Assembly: GCA_012184525.1 (NCBI GenBank)
Contig: WOFQ01000162.1
Coordinates: 1 to 19,825, forward strand
Direction: 5' to 3'
Length of the DNA stretch: 19,825 nucleotides
Origin: Xenoacremonium recifei
Taxonomy: Eukaryota > Ascomycota > Sordariomycetes > Hypocreales > Nectriaceae
A model generated the notes under the pieces. It was not told the DNA's origin. It worked only from the letters and a program-made list of their open reading frames with translations, and ran no database searches. This document shows, in pieces, positions 7,707 to 16,499 of this stretch (within the stretch, counting starts at the first letter, position 1; the number at the start of each line of letters is the position of its first letter). The position numbers and the translations under genes are program-made.

Positions 7707-10193
7707 TCATTCCGTCTGAGGACCCGTCCTCCGCCTCATGTTTCGGAGTCTGCAAGAGACCCTCATATGTTCTCTCAACGTGTCTGGTGAGCTAAAGTTT
7801 TCCGCGCACTCACAATGAAAGAAAGAAACTTTAGAATGCGTATATATGTGTGAATGCATTGCAGAGTTCTCCTTAGTTTTGACACTGCAATTGCCGTCAT
7901 TATAGGGACAATAATAATACCCGTCGGATGACGAACGCGATATCTGTGTTTTCATCTTGTCAACGACGAGCAGCTCTTTCAGTTCCACAGCGGTGTGTCG
8001 ATTCTCAGCGGTTCCAGACGAGAGTGCGCTGGGACAAATTTGCTCATGGAGCTTCAGGCCCTCGCTAGATCTGAAAACGCTCCTGCAGCCCATCCCAGAG
8101 CAACGATAAATAGGATTTGCAGATGGATGCGCTTTTCTGCGGTGCCGTCTCATAGTAGACGGCATCTGAAAGACCTTAGGGCAGTCAGTCTCAGTGCAAG
8201 GACAATGCTTGCCCTCAACATGACCCCATAGGTCTTCTTCCAGCGTTGATCTGCTCCCGGTCTTTCCGCACAGAGGACACTTCCAAAAGGCGCCAGTAGA
8301 GACGGCCTTGCTTTTCCAGAAACGGACGAACTGCTTCGCGCTAGGAGTATCAACCACTTCTATTGGGCGGGCGATCTGTTGGTTCTTGAAGATCTCTTTG
8401 TTGACGGCCTCGCGCTTCGAGATATCCTCCTCCGACTTGCGGCCCTTAGAGGCCGGAGTGAATCCCTCGGCCGGTTGACTCGAGTCTTCTGCCTCAGTCT
8501 GAGAACCATCTTCTGAGGAGCTGTCTTCAGAATCCAAGGATGGGACGTAGTCTTGATCAGAGATAGCTTCGCAATCGAAGATATCCTCTTCCACCTCGCC
8601 CGTCTTATCGGAGTCTAAATTGACAAAGTCTTGGCTGCTAAGGCTGGAGTGTTCACCTTCGCCTGATGTTGGTGGGCGGCGCAGCAGTCGAGGCGGACGA
8701 AAAGAGCTTGCTTGGTCGGCGTCTGGAATCTCTTTCGGGGCAGCCTGATCGCTGCCAATGTTTTTCGAAGGGACATGTTCGAGCCAAGCATAGTCAGTCA
8801 GGCTGTAATCCGATGGATGGATACCCAAAGGCCATTCCTCCCAGGGAATCTCATTACCCTCTTCATCCCAGACGGCACTTTTCCCAATCCAATAAGTTTT
8901 TCCTTTTTCTTCTTTGCGAGTGCGTCGATGGTCCCCGTTCTGTAAGCGGTGGCCCTCTTCTGAGTCTGTTCTCGCCCTGAATTCTGATTGGTTTGTGGCG
9001 CTTGTACAAGATTGTTGTTCTCGCTCCGAGTGAGATAACTCGCCTGACGGACCCTCAGCCAGTTGGTTCGAGCTTTCCTCATCACCGGCATGCGAGCCAG
9101 CTGGTGGGGGAGTGTCTTCGTGCGAGACGGCTCCAGGCTCGCAGATCTCCTCTCCTAGCTCGCTGATCATAGCAGGCACTGTCAAGTCAATCAGAGCTGT
9201 GTCTTGGAAGTCCTCGTCTCTGTATGTCCAGACATCATTTCTGCACTGAAATTGATGCTTCATCCCCTCCGGTATATTTTTATATTTCCGCCCACACCGG
9301 CATACGAACCGCCGACTGTTCAAGACGCACTGCCTCAAACCTTGCAAATCTTCATCTTCCCTGATTCTATCAGGCAGCAAGTCTGGATGCGGGATCAGCT
9401 GCCAGTAAATTTTCTTGCCTTCTGCCTTAATTACAGTATCGAAGGGCCCAACCAGGAACTCGATACCATATTTCTTCACTAGGCGAAAGTTTCTCTCAAT
9501 TTCGTCCCAAGATTCGTTGCGCATGTGTATATGGAAGCGGTTAATCCATTCCAATATTTCGCGGTGTTCTCGGCTCTCGCGATTGTGTTGACTGCAATAT
9601 GTTGCCATGTGTGGAGAGTTCGAGGGCGTAGGCTCGCATCTTCCTTCTGGTTGAGAGCTGTAGTCTCTTGGTCCCTCGATCTGTTGGGGCGAAGGCTCGT
9701 GATCGGAGTCATCTTCGGGAGACGAGTCTGGGAGGTATTCTCCATCAGAGGTATCCTCTCCCAGATCGCTTGTTGGAGAGCGCGCCAGCTCGGTATCGAC
9801 CCCAGATTCGTCAACTGTGGCCAATGCCTTCTGTGTAGAAGCCTGCTTGGTTTCCGAGCAAAGCTCATCGATAGCTTGTGGTCTTCTTTGGACCTTTCTG
9901 GTACGTCTGTCGACAGGTATTGGTGCTGGCCTCTTTCTGGTGCGCAGGCTAGAGCATTTCATCGATTGATGGTTCTGGCCGATATTGACGGGTGTAAACT
10001 GGCCGCTCATGTTCCTTGCGGTAAGTCGCAGAAGGGGATAGAAGGCGATTGGGGGAGAACTGACAGCGTTCTTCTGGATTGCCTCGTTTGCCCCTTGGCA
10101 GAGCGAAATGGGAAGTTTGGACTTTACTGTTCGAGCTGGTTGCGAAGGGAGGCTCAGAAGCCCGAACGACCGCTGAATTGACGGAGTCGACAT
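7707..10193 (-). CDS. Large C2H2 zinc-finger protein with acidic disordered regions (828 aa)
   Basis: A single uninterrupted frame starts at ATG 10193. The N-terminal 160 residues are basic and then acidic, with SDLGEDTSDGEYLPDSSPE followed by DDSDHE, matching a motif in the neighbouring gene at 6771. Residues about 200-320 look globular and end in a finger-like segment with C-x-C spacing (FVCRCGRKYKNIPEGMKHQ, near 295-318). Residues 330-600 are acidic and Ser-rich. From about 636 to 814 come several Cys/His fingers: WKCPLCGKTGSRSTLEEDLWGH, CPCTETDCPKVFQ...MRRHRRKAH, YRCSGMGCRSVFR...LKLHEQIC, YYYCPYNDGNCSV...HSHIYTH and HCECAENFSSPDTLREHM. It is probably a nuclear DNA- or RNA-binding regulator; target unknown. 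No intron is needed. It is convergent with the broken paralogue, about 145 bp away. Confidence 0.8.
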   Translation of the reverse strand: MSTPSIQRSFGLLSLPSQPARTVKSKLPISLCQGANEAIQKNAVSSPPIAFYPLLRLTARNMSGQFTPVNIGQNHQSMKCSSLRTRKRPAPIPVDRRTRKVQRRPQAIDELCSETKQASTQKALATVDESGVDTELARSPTSDLGEDTSDGEYLPDSSPEDDSDHEPSPQQIEGPRDYSSQPEGRCEPTPSNSPHMATYCSQHNRESREHREILEWINRFHIHMRNESWDEIERNFRLVKKYGIEFLVGPFDTVIKAEGKKIYWQLIPHPDLLPDRIREDEDLQGLRQCVLNSRRFVCRCGRKYKNIPEGMKHQFQCRNDVWTYRDEDFQDTALIDLTVPAMISELGEEICEPGAVSHEDTPPPAGSHAGDEESSNQLAEGPSGELSHSEREQQSCTSATNQSEFRARTDSEEGHRLQNGDHRRTRKEEKGKTYWIGKSAVWDEEGNEIPWEEWPLGIHPSDYSLTDYAWLEHVPSKNIGSDQAAPKEIPDADQASSFRPPRLLRRPPTSGEGEHSSLSSQDFVNLDSDKTGEVEEDIFDCEAISDQDYVPSLDSEDSSSEDGSQTEAEDSSQPAEGFTPASKGRKSEEDISKREAVNKEIFKNQQIARPIEVVDTPSAKQFVRFWKSKAVSTGAFWKCPLCGKTGSRSTLEEDLWGHVEGKHCPCTETDCPKVFQMPSTMRRHRRKAHPSANPIYRCSGMGCRSVFRSSEGLKLHEQICPSALSSGTAENRHTAVELKELLVVDKMKTQISRSSSDGYYYCPYNDGNCSVKTKENSAMHSHIYTHSKVSFFHCECAENFSSPDTLREHMRVSCRLRNMRRRTGPQTE

Positions 10194-10393
10194 TTCCTGT
10201 CTAGCGGATTCAAAGGTTTGAGGGGAATCATGTCAAAACACAGGTCTCGGGGAGGCTACAGTGGCCAACCAAATGACGCAGTCGGAGAAAATTCGATAGG
10301 CTGACGAGGGGCTGTACGTTGTCTTCTTCAAACTGCACATTCTGGCGCGTAGAGTTCGCGTCCTGGCTCGACGCTGCGCGCACGCGTTCTGCT

Positions 10394-10811
10394 ATGCGCG
10401 CGTTACAGTTGTCTACCTGGCGCGACGTCGACGGGACTTCTTATCATGCCCACGAGACGAGGCCGGAGGAGTACGTATACACCATGTCCACAAGATTTCG
10501 CCTTCAGGAGTGCACCTTTGCCCACTGGGTGCTGAAGAGGCAGAAAGATAGTTTCATAGTCTATCTAGAGTACCTCGCTATTTCCGCCATCATCGTCGAC
10601 ACTGAAATGACCTTGAATGCAATGGTATCTGTCATTATGTATCAGAGCGCCTCATTCGCATAATTGAGTTGATATTTTCCTTCAGTCTCCAGCACATCAG
10701 TTTGGCCTTTTCGATCCTGGAAAGTGGACGCTTTTGGTGAATGTGGCGATTCAAGTGTCGTACTTCCTCAAACAATTCGCGTCGACACTTGGCCGCTGTT
10801 GTTTTGGTTAG
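10394..10811 (+). CDS. Possible small two-exon gene, unknown function
   Basis: Exon 1 (ATG 10394, or the better-context ATG 10483 in CACCATGTCC, to 10624) ends in ...TEMTLNAM directly before GTATCT. A 61-nt intron ends in the pyrimidine-rich TATTTTCCTTCAG at 10685. Exon 2 (10686-10811) continues in frame as SPAHQFGLFDPGKWTLL and VNVAIQVSYFLKQFASTL to TAG 10809-10811. The join is phase 0 on both sides and exon 2 reads like real protein. No domain is recognised. The last 30 bases lie in a repeat shared with the 3' end of the 785-aa gene at 11774, where the frame also reads STL and stops at the same point. The branch site is weak, so this may be a fragment rather than a working gene. Confidence 0.35.
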
Positions 10812-10929
10812 AAGCAGATGATAAAATGTTAGCTCTACTGACTGTGTGCCTCGAGACTCGACAGTATCACGATTTCCTCTTCCGTGAACTCCATGTTGGT
10901 TTTAGTGTTGAGGCGCGGAGATGTAATGG
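10782..10929. repeat. Dispersed repeat, module 1, copy A
   Basis: 148 bp that align without gaps to 14240-14387, with about 30 mismatches by hand count. Both copies begin TCGACACTT and end GGCGCGGAGATGTAATGG. On the minus strand both encode a conserved C-terminal peptide ending in SQ-stop. Differences are mostly transitions, many C/G to T/A from copy A to copy B. Confidence 0.8.
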
Positions 10930-11548
10930 CTGACTCCGAAGCGAGAGAAACGTAGTGAACAGAAGACAAGAAGTATTTTCCAATGAGACAAATTGTGGCT
11001 AGGTAGCTACCTCGCACGCCCTGTTACATCATTAAGGCGCGACCGAGTACGCGAGTAAGGAGCGGCGTCGTCCCATCCTACCGCCATCACCTATCGTTGC
11101 GCTGCCTCGGGCAGGCAAGCACACTACTCCATGACTGGGGATGCTCTGGGAACTCCCATAGAGCCGATACTTGCATATCCACACGCTCCATTTGCTACGC
11201 GCTCTGGAAGTCTTCATGTCAGATTGCTATGTAGCTTTTACGTGGTCAATTAGCTTCTAGGTTGTTTCTCAAGCGAGCGACCTGTCCCTTGTACGTTTCG
11301 TTAGGGATTTGCGGCCCGCCATCAAACTCAATTTACTGCACATCGTCAGGTAGTCAAGTCACTGAATGGCTGTAAACAGATGCGACACGAAACGCGCTGG
11401 CCTTGAATAACGCAGAAGGCCTCGTCGCTGCGCCACAGGTTTCAGGTTGCTCAGCTGCTGGAGGTTGATTTGCAGGCGAGCCGAGAACCAACCAGAAGCC
11501 AGCTTCGGTGATGAATCGGTTGTCATTGTTTACTAGTATTGTATACAT
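10835..11548 (-). pseudogene. Minus-strand gene fragments, copy A of a duplicated coding module
   Basis: Two minus-strand segments match copy B at 14293-14641 in the same order. The upstream one (frame from ATG 11548) contains CGAATRPSALFKASAFR and stops at 11354. The downstream one (about 10931-10835) encodes ITSPRLNTKTNMEF then TEEEIVILSSLEAHSQ and a stop. In copy B the equivalents are SAATRPSALSKAE and ITSPRLNTENSIGY then TEEELAILSDLKSYSQ, about 95 bp apart rather than about 465 bp. Copy A therefore carries extra sequence between the parts, either a long intron or an insertion, or copy B has a deletion. Conservative replacements (F/Y, I/L, V/A) suggest past protein-level selection. The family is unrecognised. 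Confidence 0.4.
11399..11433. repeat. Dispersed repeat, module 2, copy A
   Basis: 35 bp matching 14483-14517 with a single mismatch (GGCCTTGAATAACG against GGCCTTGGATAACG). Weaker similarity extends outward on the side towards module 1. It encodes AATRPSAL-K on the minus strand. Confidence 0.75.
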
Positions 11549-11607
11549 CCGGATGTGGAACGCGTCACTGCGAGTCGTGATTCAGGTCCTGGGATCAGCC
11601 ACGCGTG

Positions 11608-11615
11608 TTTATATA
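11608..11615 (+). promoter_or_regulatory. TATA box of the 785-aa gene
   Basis: TTTATATA is followed by a long pyrimidine-rich leader (TTCCTCTCTGTTCATCTTTC and onward), typical of fungal core promoters, about 160 bp upstream of ATG 11774. An ACGCGT hexamer lies just upstream at 11601-11606. The ATG at 11617 sits only 2 bp after the TATA box, so it should precede the transcription start. Confidence 0.5.
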
Positions 11616-11773
11616 GATGGACCTTCCATTGTTCCTCTCTGTTCATCTTTCCTATCCTCATTACACATTTTTTTACAAATTTCTTCCATCTCTACACTTC
11701 CCGCGCGGCGACGCGGCTCTCTCTCCTCAGTCGCCTTATATGGTAGCCACTGGGCAGCTCACCTGCGCCCACC

Positions 11774-14269
11774 ATGCCGCTTCCCCAGGGTTTGGCCTTT
11801 CCCCAGGGTTTGGCCTCTCCCCAGACGCCTGGCCAAGGCCAGCAAACGAGGTTGGCGAAGCGGACTCTCCAGGGTCAACTCAAGTTCCCTATCACCAAAC
11901 AGGGTGGTGCGACTGATAAAGGCGTCACGCTGCCGCTCACTCCTCCGTACGGGTCAGATGATGAACCATGCGAAACGGTATGATCTCCCCCGACCTCGGC
12001 CTACTACCATAGCACTTCCGTCTAGATAGCAATGCTAATTCCGAAATAGCCGGGAGAGCCAGATACGTGTCTTGGGAATGACCAGCTGATATCACCCCCG
12101 GATACACCCAGTCTACCACTTACATCACGCTTCAAACGTATAAAACTGTCGGATCAGCCGCCCACGGAGAACCGATGTTTGTCGTGGTCCGTGAAACCCC
12201 AAGTTCAATACCCTCGTCTGGTGACACTCGAAAAGATTGATCCAAGTAAGAAGCATATTCTACTGCAGTGAACTTACGGGAGGAAGCGGGAGCTGACACG
12301 CGCGTCTGCAGAGATCTTTGCCCGTATATGCTACTTTCTCCAGCCGGTGGAGCAGCCAGATGATCCGAAGCAGCCACAGAATCCCCACTACATCTACCTG
12401 CCGCATTTTGAAGACGGCAGGCGGGAGATATTACGCCGGTGCCCAACGGCTTTCAGCTCTGTCCCAGGCACGAGCCCACATCTTGAACCTCCAGACGACC
12501 GTTATAGAACCATGTGGTTTTCACGCACCATATTCAAATTCGACAAACTGAAAGACGACAGTCTTCGCCGTCGCGCTTGGCTGCTGCTAGGAGTCTCACG
12601 CACTCTTCGGAGCCGGTACATCAATGAAATTTTCTCGAAGCAGAAATATATAGTCAACATGCTTGACTTGCATCACTTTGCCTTTCTCGCTACCACGCCA
12701 CCTCCCATGGCTGAAGAGGGAGAGGCCAAAAATAAACAGGTGCAGCCGCTCCCGCAACTCCCGTTCCGCAACGTCTCCGTCTTTGTGCCCGCCGGCGAGA
12801 AGCTCCCCCAACTCCCTCTGCAGCCTTTTTACGCACTCGAGAAGGCGGGAATTTCGGTGAACTTGGTGTGCCAGGAAGCGGAGGAGCACGACCCGGCTAT
12901 GGTGGCAACCATCAAGAAGGCGAAAGACTTCATGGCCGATTACGCCCGGCAAAGGAAAACCCTGCCCGTGGAGTATGACAACGTGCACGTTTTTCGCGCT
13001 GGAGATCTATACGTGAAGCCCAGCTGGGCGTACCTGAAAAAATATCGCCTCGGCCGAATTCCCAGGAATATCTTCCGTCAGCAGACTTCGGGTCTCAAGC
13101 TCCACGATTTGCGGAATGACCTGAGGCCCTTGCACACGCTCACCGGCTCGACAGTCTGGCTGGACATGAGTCAAAACATTTACAACGAGGAGTACGAGTA
13201 TCTGGATCCCTCAAAAGGGTATGATGAGCAGTCGGCCATTGAATGTGAAAGGTACGATCACATTGGGTCCTGTGTCGAGCGGTCCTTTTACACGAAAGAC
13301 CTGGGAAATCATTTCATTCTGAGGGAAGAAACCTTCAGCACGTTCAACACCCACCTCATAAACTGCATTCACATCCCACTGCGAAAGCGATTTTCCCGCA
13401 GGTCCTACATTAGGCTTTTCCACCCTGCGGATGATGACAATCGCGCTGATCCTGACGAAATGCGTACCAGATTGTACGAGCTTTTGAACAACCGAGGAGT
13501 ACACCAATGCGGCATGTGCTGTCGCGAATCCCGGGTCCTGGGACTCGAGAAGCAGATCGAAAAGGGGCAGTTAACGCTCGAGAAATTACAGGCTGCCATT
13601 TCGTCCTTCGAGAGGGAAGGGGATGTAGCTTGGGGTATGTACAATGAGTTCTGCCTGACGGCCAAGGAGAAGGCCAGACGTGCAAAAACGCCTCCCTCTA
13701 ATAAGGGGAAGAAGGTCCGCGAGCCCAGTCCTGAGCCGGACTCAGAGTACGACAAGGACGAGGCGTGGAAGGACTCTGAATACGAGACGTCTGATGAGGA
13801 GAAAGGCGCAGATGAGGAAATGGCCGAGGAAACGATGGAGATAGACTCCAAAGAGCTGGACGAAATGTGGAAAGAGGCTGACATTTCTCGTTGGAAACCC
13901 CTGGCACCCTTCAAGCAAAAGCGGATCGTCCCGAGGCCGCCAAAGGGCTGTGCGCCGATCGTGCTCGAGGCGTGGCACGATACCTCCCTGCTCCCCGAAA
14001 TCAAGGTTGACGAGGACGATGAATCGTCCGATGACTCTGATGAGGAGCGCTACAAGATTCTGGACCGGGAATATTACGATGACAAGCGGTGGAAAGCATC
14101 CGAGTGGGCTGAGTCTGAGTCCGAGGACTCGGACCCTGAAGCAGACAATAAAATGTGCCCCCCTATCACCGCGGACGAGATTGCCGGCCTGAGAATAGAT
14201 GATGACGGGGAGGACACAGAGAAGAAAAAGCCTTTCATCTCGACACTTAGCCTCTGTTATTCTAGTTAG
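11774..14269 (+). CDS. 785-aa acidic protein of unknown function, three exons
   Basis: Exons 11774-11977, 12050-12245 and 12312-14269 join in frame. The introns are 72 nt (GTATGA ... TGCTAAT ... ATAG) and 66 nt (GTAAGA ... GCTGAC ... TGCAG). ATG 11774 lies in CCCACCATGCC behind a TATA box and pyrimidine-rich leader; the large exon alone has no ATG at its head. The N-terminus has short PQGLAF/PQGLAS repeats and is Pro-rich. Residues about 145-540 look globular (KIFARICYFLQPVEQP, YINEIFSKQKYIVNMLDLHH, WLDMSQNIYNEEYEYLDPS) and end at a Cys cluster HQCGMCCRES near 533. A short coiled coil follows, then two strongly acidic Ser/Glu/Asp stretches (about 600-640 and 690-740). No known fold is recognised. 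The last ten codons lie inside a dispersed repeat, so the C-terminus may be secondary. It could be a nuclear or chromatin-associated protein, but that is speculation. Confidence 0.8.
11780..11833 (+). repeat. 18-bp tandem repeat inside the 785-aa gene
   Basis: CTTCCCCAGGGTTTGGCC is followed at once by TTTCCCCAGGGTTTGGCC and a partial third unit TCTCCCCAGACGCCTGGCC. It encodes PQGLAF-PQGLAS-PQ. A likely slippage-prone tract near the N-terminus. Confidence 0.8.
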
Positions 14270-14387
14270 AAGCAGATAATAAAATATTACCTTTACTGAC
14301 TATATGATTTGAGATCTGATAGTATCGCGAGTTCTTCTTCTGTATACCCTATGCTGTTTTCAGTGTTGAGGCGCGGAGATGTAATGG
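14240..14387. repeat. Dispersed repeat, module 1, copy B
   Basis: Gapless partner of 10782-10929. Its first 30 bp form the 3' end of the 785-aa coding sequence, and the rest encodes, on the minus strand, the conserved peptide ending in SQ-stop. Confidence 0.8.
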
Positions 14388-14641
14388 GACCTTGAGAGAC
14401 AGCCTGAGCCGTTGTCGGCGGGCCAGAATCAATCATTGGCCGGGGACGAGGATGTGGACATGGCTGACGAAACGGACAGTTCGGCCTTGGATAACGCAGA
14501 AGGCCTCGTCGCTGCGCTACTGAAGGAGCGTCTACCTACTGGCACGGAACGTAAAGTTGGGGGCGGTAGAGAGCTCGCGTGTTGCTCAAGCGTACGCGTA
14601 TGTGCGTCTCTTTGGATGGGAGGTCTCGTACACGCTGACAA
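14293..14641 (-). pseudogene. Minus-strand gene fragment, copy B, with a 4-bp duplication frameshift
   Basis: Reading leftwards, the frame runs through RRSFSSAATRPSALSKAE and AMSTSSSPAND into a TGA. The break coincides with AATCAATC on the plus strand (14427-14434), a tandem duplication of AATC. If one copy is discounted, the frame runs on as SGPPTTAQAVSQGP, then ITSPRLNTENSIGY and TEEELAILSDLKSYSQ to TAA 14295-14293. The C-terminal segment is shared with copy A at 10835. No start ATG is seen; the frame is open to 14641 with a TTG. It lies tail to tail with the 785-aa gene, 23 bp apart. Family unknown. Confidence 0.5.
14483..14517. repeat. Dispersed repeat, module 2, copy B
   Basis: 35 bp partner of 11399-11433, 95 bp from module 1 here against about 469 bp in copy A. 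Confidence 0.75.
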
Positions 14642-15799
14642 GGCAATGCCTTGGTTTTAGGAGCGCCTTGTCCGAACCCAATGAGGACGCAGGAGGGAAA
14701 CCGAGAGGGCTGACAGGAGCTGAATGAATGGTTCTCGCCCTTTGACTATGATGCACGCGATGGTTGCCTAACTGCCATCGCGTCAAGGGGTGGTTCCTCC
14801 CATGTCCGCTCCAACTCGTTTCGCGTACGGTTCTGTCTATGAAATCATATTTCTACTTTGCTACTATTTTATCGTGATCCACTGCGACCGTCGCGCAGGA
14901 GGACTTTTAATAGAAGGGAGAAAAGAAACCAGGCGACTCAATGACTCACTACGGGATGTCCCCTGTGGGCGCAGAGCGTCCAACAACGACTCTGTCTTTG
15001 AGACCCCCGTTGGAATTGCTGGGAGGGTCTATTTCGCCGACGAAGAGGTCCCGCTGAGAGGTAAGCCGGGGTGGATGTATTCGCCGGCGTCAGAATTCAG
15101 GCAGCAAGTCACCGGGCGCTCTGGAATGATTGGCTATGAGCGGCTGCGTGCGTGAGGCTGTGAGGGTCCCATAAATGGCCTCGAGATGCCAATCCCGACG
15201 CGCTTAGCCCTTTCGATGTCTCCAGCTCCGACCAACACTTTGCCTGAGACAGTACATACGTATGAGCCAACTGCTCACCTTATCATGCAGGACGAGGGAT
15301 CCTGGGGAAGGCGAGGTCTGCGTGATTAGGCGGCTGAGTCCTTGGCTTACTCGACGGAGTGATTGGTACAATGGTCCTAACGGGTAAGCTTTGCGAAGAG
15401 CGGACACAACTAATGGCTGCGTGCTGGGGTCCAAGAGGCAACGGCCGGATCCACGGCTTCCATTTGTCAGTCGAGGTACTGTATCTGGACTGAATCAGAG
15501 CAATGGCTCCAGGCAGCAGCGTGCCTTGCATCTCAAGATTCAAACGATTGGTCTTCGACACTCTAACTCGTTCAGCAGCTGCAGGTGCACGTGTCATATT
15601 AGGCAGAAGGCCCTATTGTAAGTTCACGTAAGCAAGCGCTTTACCATTATCTGCGTCTGCATTAATGTATATAAAACCATGACATTGACTCGGGCTCCTA
15701 CTCGCAAAGTGGCGTCTCGAAAGCCAACGAAGAATTTCCCCACTGAATGATTAAGGTTCCAGTCTACGTTCGACAGCCCAATGTTCAATGAACTGATAA
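14642..15799. other. Unassigned stretch with several weak open frames
   Basis: A plus-strand frame from ATG 14802 to 15155 encodes 117 residues with one hydrophobic segment (VYEIIFLLCYYFIVIHC) and no known domain. A minus-strand ATG frame at 15597-15283 encodes 104 residues rich in Pro, Ser and Arg. Neither has clear promoter, splice or homology signals that I can see. A TATA-like TATATAAAA lies at 15668-15676. I see no transposase, RNA gene or simple repeat. Confidence 0.4.
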
Positions 15800-16084
15800 T
15801 TTACAGATGCTCAACGTCCCTGTCGGTTTAGTCAACAACTGCCACTGGAACTCGGCCCAAGCCGACGGCACACCGAAGAAAACATGGGACTGTGGCCAAT
15901 CAACTTGCGAAGACTCAGTCAACTACGTGCCACCGAAGGGCTAGATGCCAGCCAGGGAATGAAACAAGTCGCTTTGGCATTTGCAATAAAGTTAGCACGC
16001 AGCTGGAGAAGGACTCAATGGTTAGCTGTGTGTCAGGGAGTTATTGAGGAAGCCATGTATTCTATAATCGAGATACGGCAGTGA
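15800..16084 (+). other. Exon-like open stretch behind a good 3' splice site
   Basis: CTGATAATTTACAG at 15793-15806 looks like a branch site plus acceptor. Behind it two frames are open. One starts with ATG 15807 and gives a 45-residue Cys-containing peptide (MLNVPVGLVNNCHWN ... KTWDCGQSTCEDS) to TAG 15942-15944. The other needs one base from an upstream exon and gives about 92 residues (xAQRPCRFSQQLPLELG ... MKQVALAFAIKLARSW ... EEAMYSIIEIRQ) to TGA 16082-16084. The second has the more protein-like helical composition; the first has a small secreted-peptide look but no signal peptide. I could not identify the upstream exon, so this is at best part of a gene. Confidence 0.3.
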
Positions 16085-16499
16085 CTTTCACATTGCCCAG
16101 GCTTGGGATATCTGACTGCTCTCTTCACATCTATAGCTGTCAGCATAACCACCATAATATCATTGCATTTCTATCTCCAGTTGTAACATAGTTTCTAATT
16201 GCCAGTGAAGAGGCTGGCTAGGTAAAGTTTGCTAGGCTATTATCGACGGCTTGAGCCCCCAAAGCCGGGCTTCGTTACAAGGATCAGCGTGAGCAGCAGC
16301 CCCGCCATTTCCCCACCTTACTCCTGACCACACACTTCATACATACATTGCAGAGTCCCCGAGATGCAATTAAGAGGACCCGGAACGTATACCTTTGAGG
16401 CTTTCCCCTTCTTTACTTACACATTTCCCTATCCCCACCTAGGTCTCTACCTACACCATTAACTTTGGCCGATGTCAACCCTGCAAAGTCGTTCGTAAG
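16085..16499. promoter_or_regulatory. Upstream region of the kinase-like gene
   Basis: No open frame of note. The last 100 bp are pyrimidine-rich (CTTTCCCCTTCTTTACTTACACATTTCCC and onward), a typical fungal leader or core promoter before ATG 16500. No TATA box in a clear position. Confidence 0.4.

Noticed and set aside
9479..10181. Long frames overlapping the 828-aa gene on both strands
   Set aside because: Shadows of the intact C2H2 reading frame, which carries clear finger motifs.
11617..11916. Plus-strand frame from ATG 11617
   Set aside because: The ATG is 2 bp after the TATA box, so probably upstream of the transcript; the overlapping ATG 11774 has better context and splices in frame to the large exon.
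13405..14004. 199-residue minus-strand Ser-rich frame
   Set aside because: Complement of the acidic Glu/Asp/Ser codons of the 785-aa gene; no motif of its own.
10782..14387. RIP as the full explanation for differences between the two module copies
   Set aside because: About 17 of roughly 29 differences are C:G to T:A from A to B, but reverse transitions and transversions also occur, and the encoded minus-strand peptide is conserved with conservative changes, which random RIP would not give.
14802..15155. 117-residue frame with one hydrophobic segment
   Set aside because: ATG present but no recognised family, splice or promoter signal; kept only as a note in the unassigned stretch.
15283..15597. 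104-residue minus-strand ATG frame
   Set aside because: Low-complexity Pro/Ser/Arg composition, no domain, no supporting signals.
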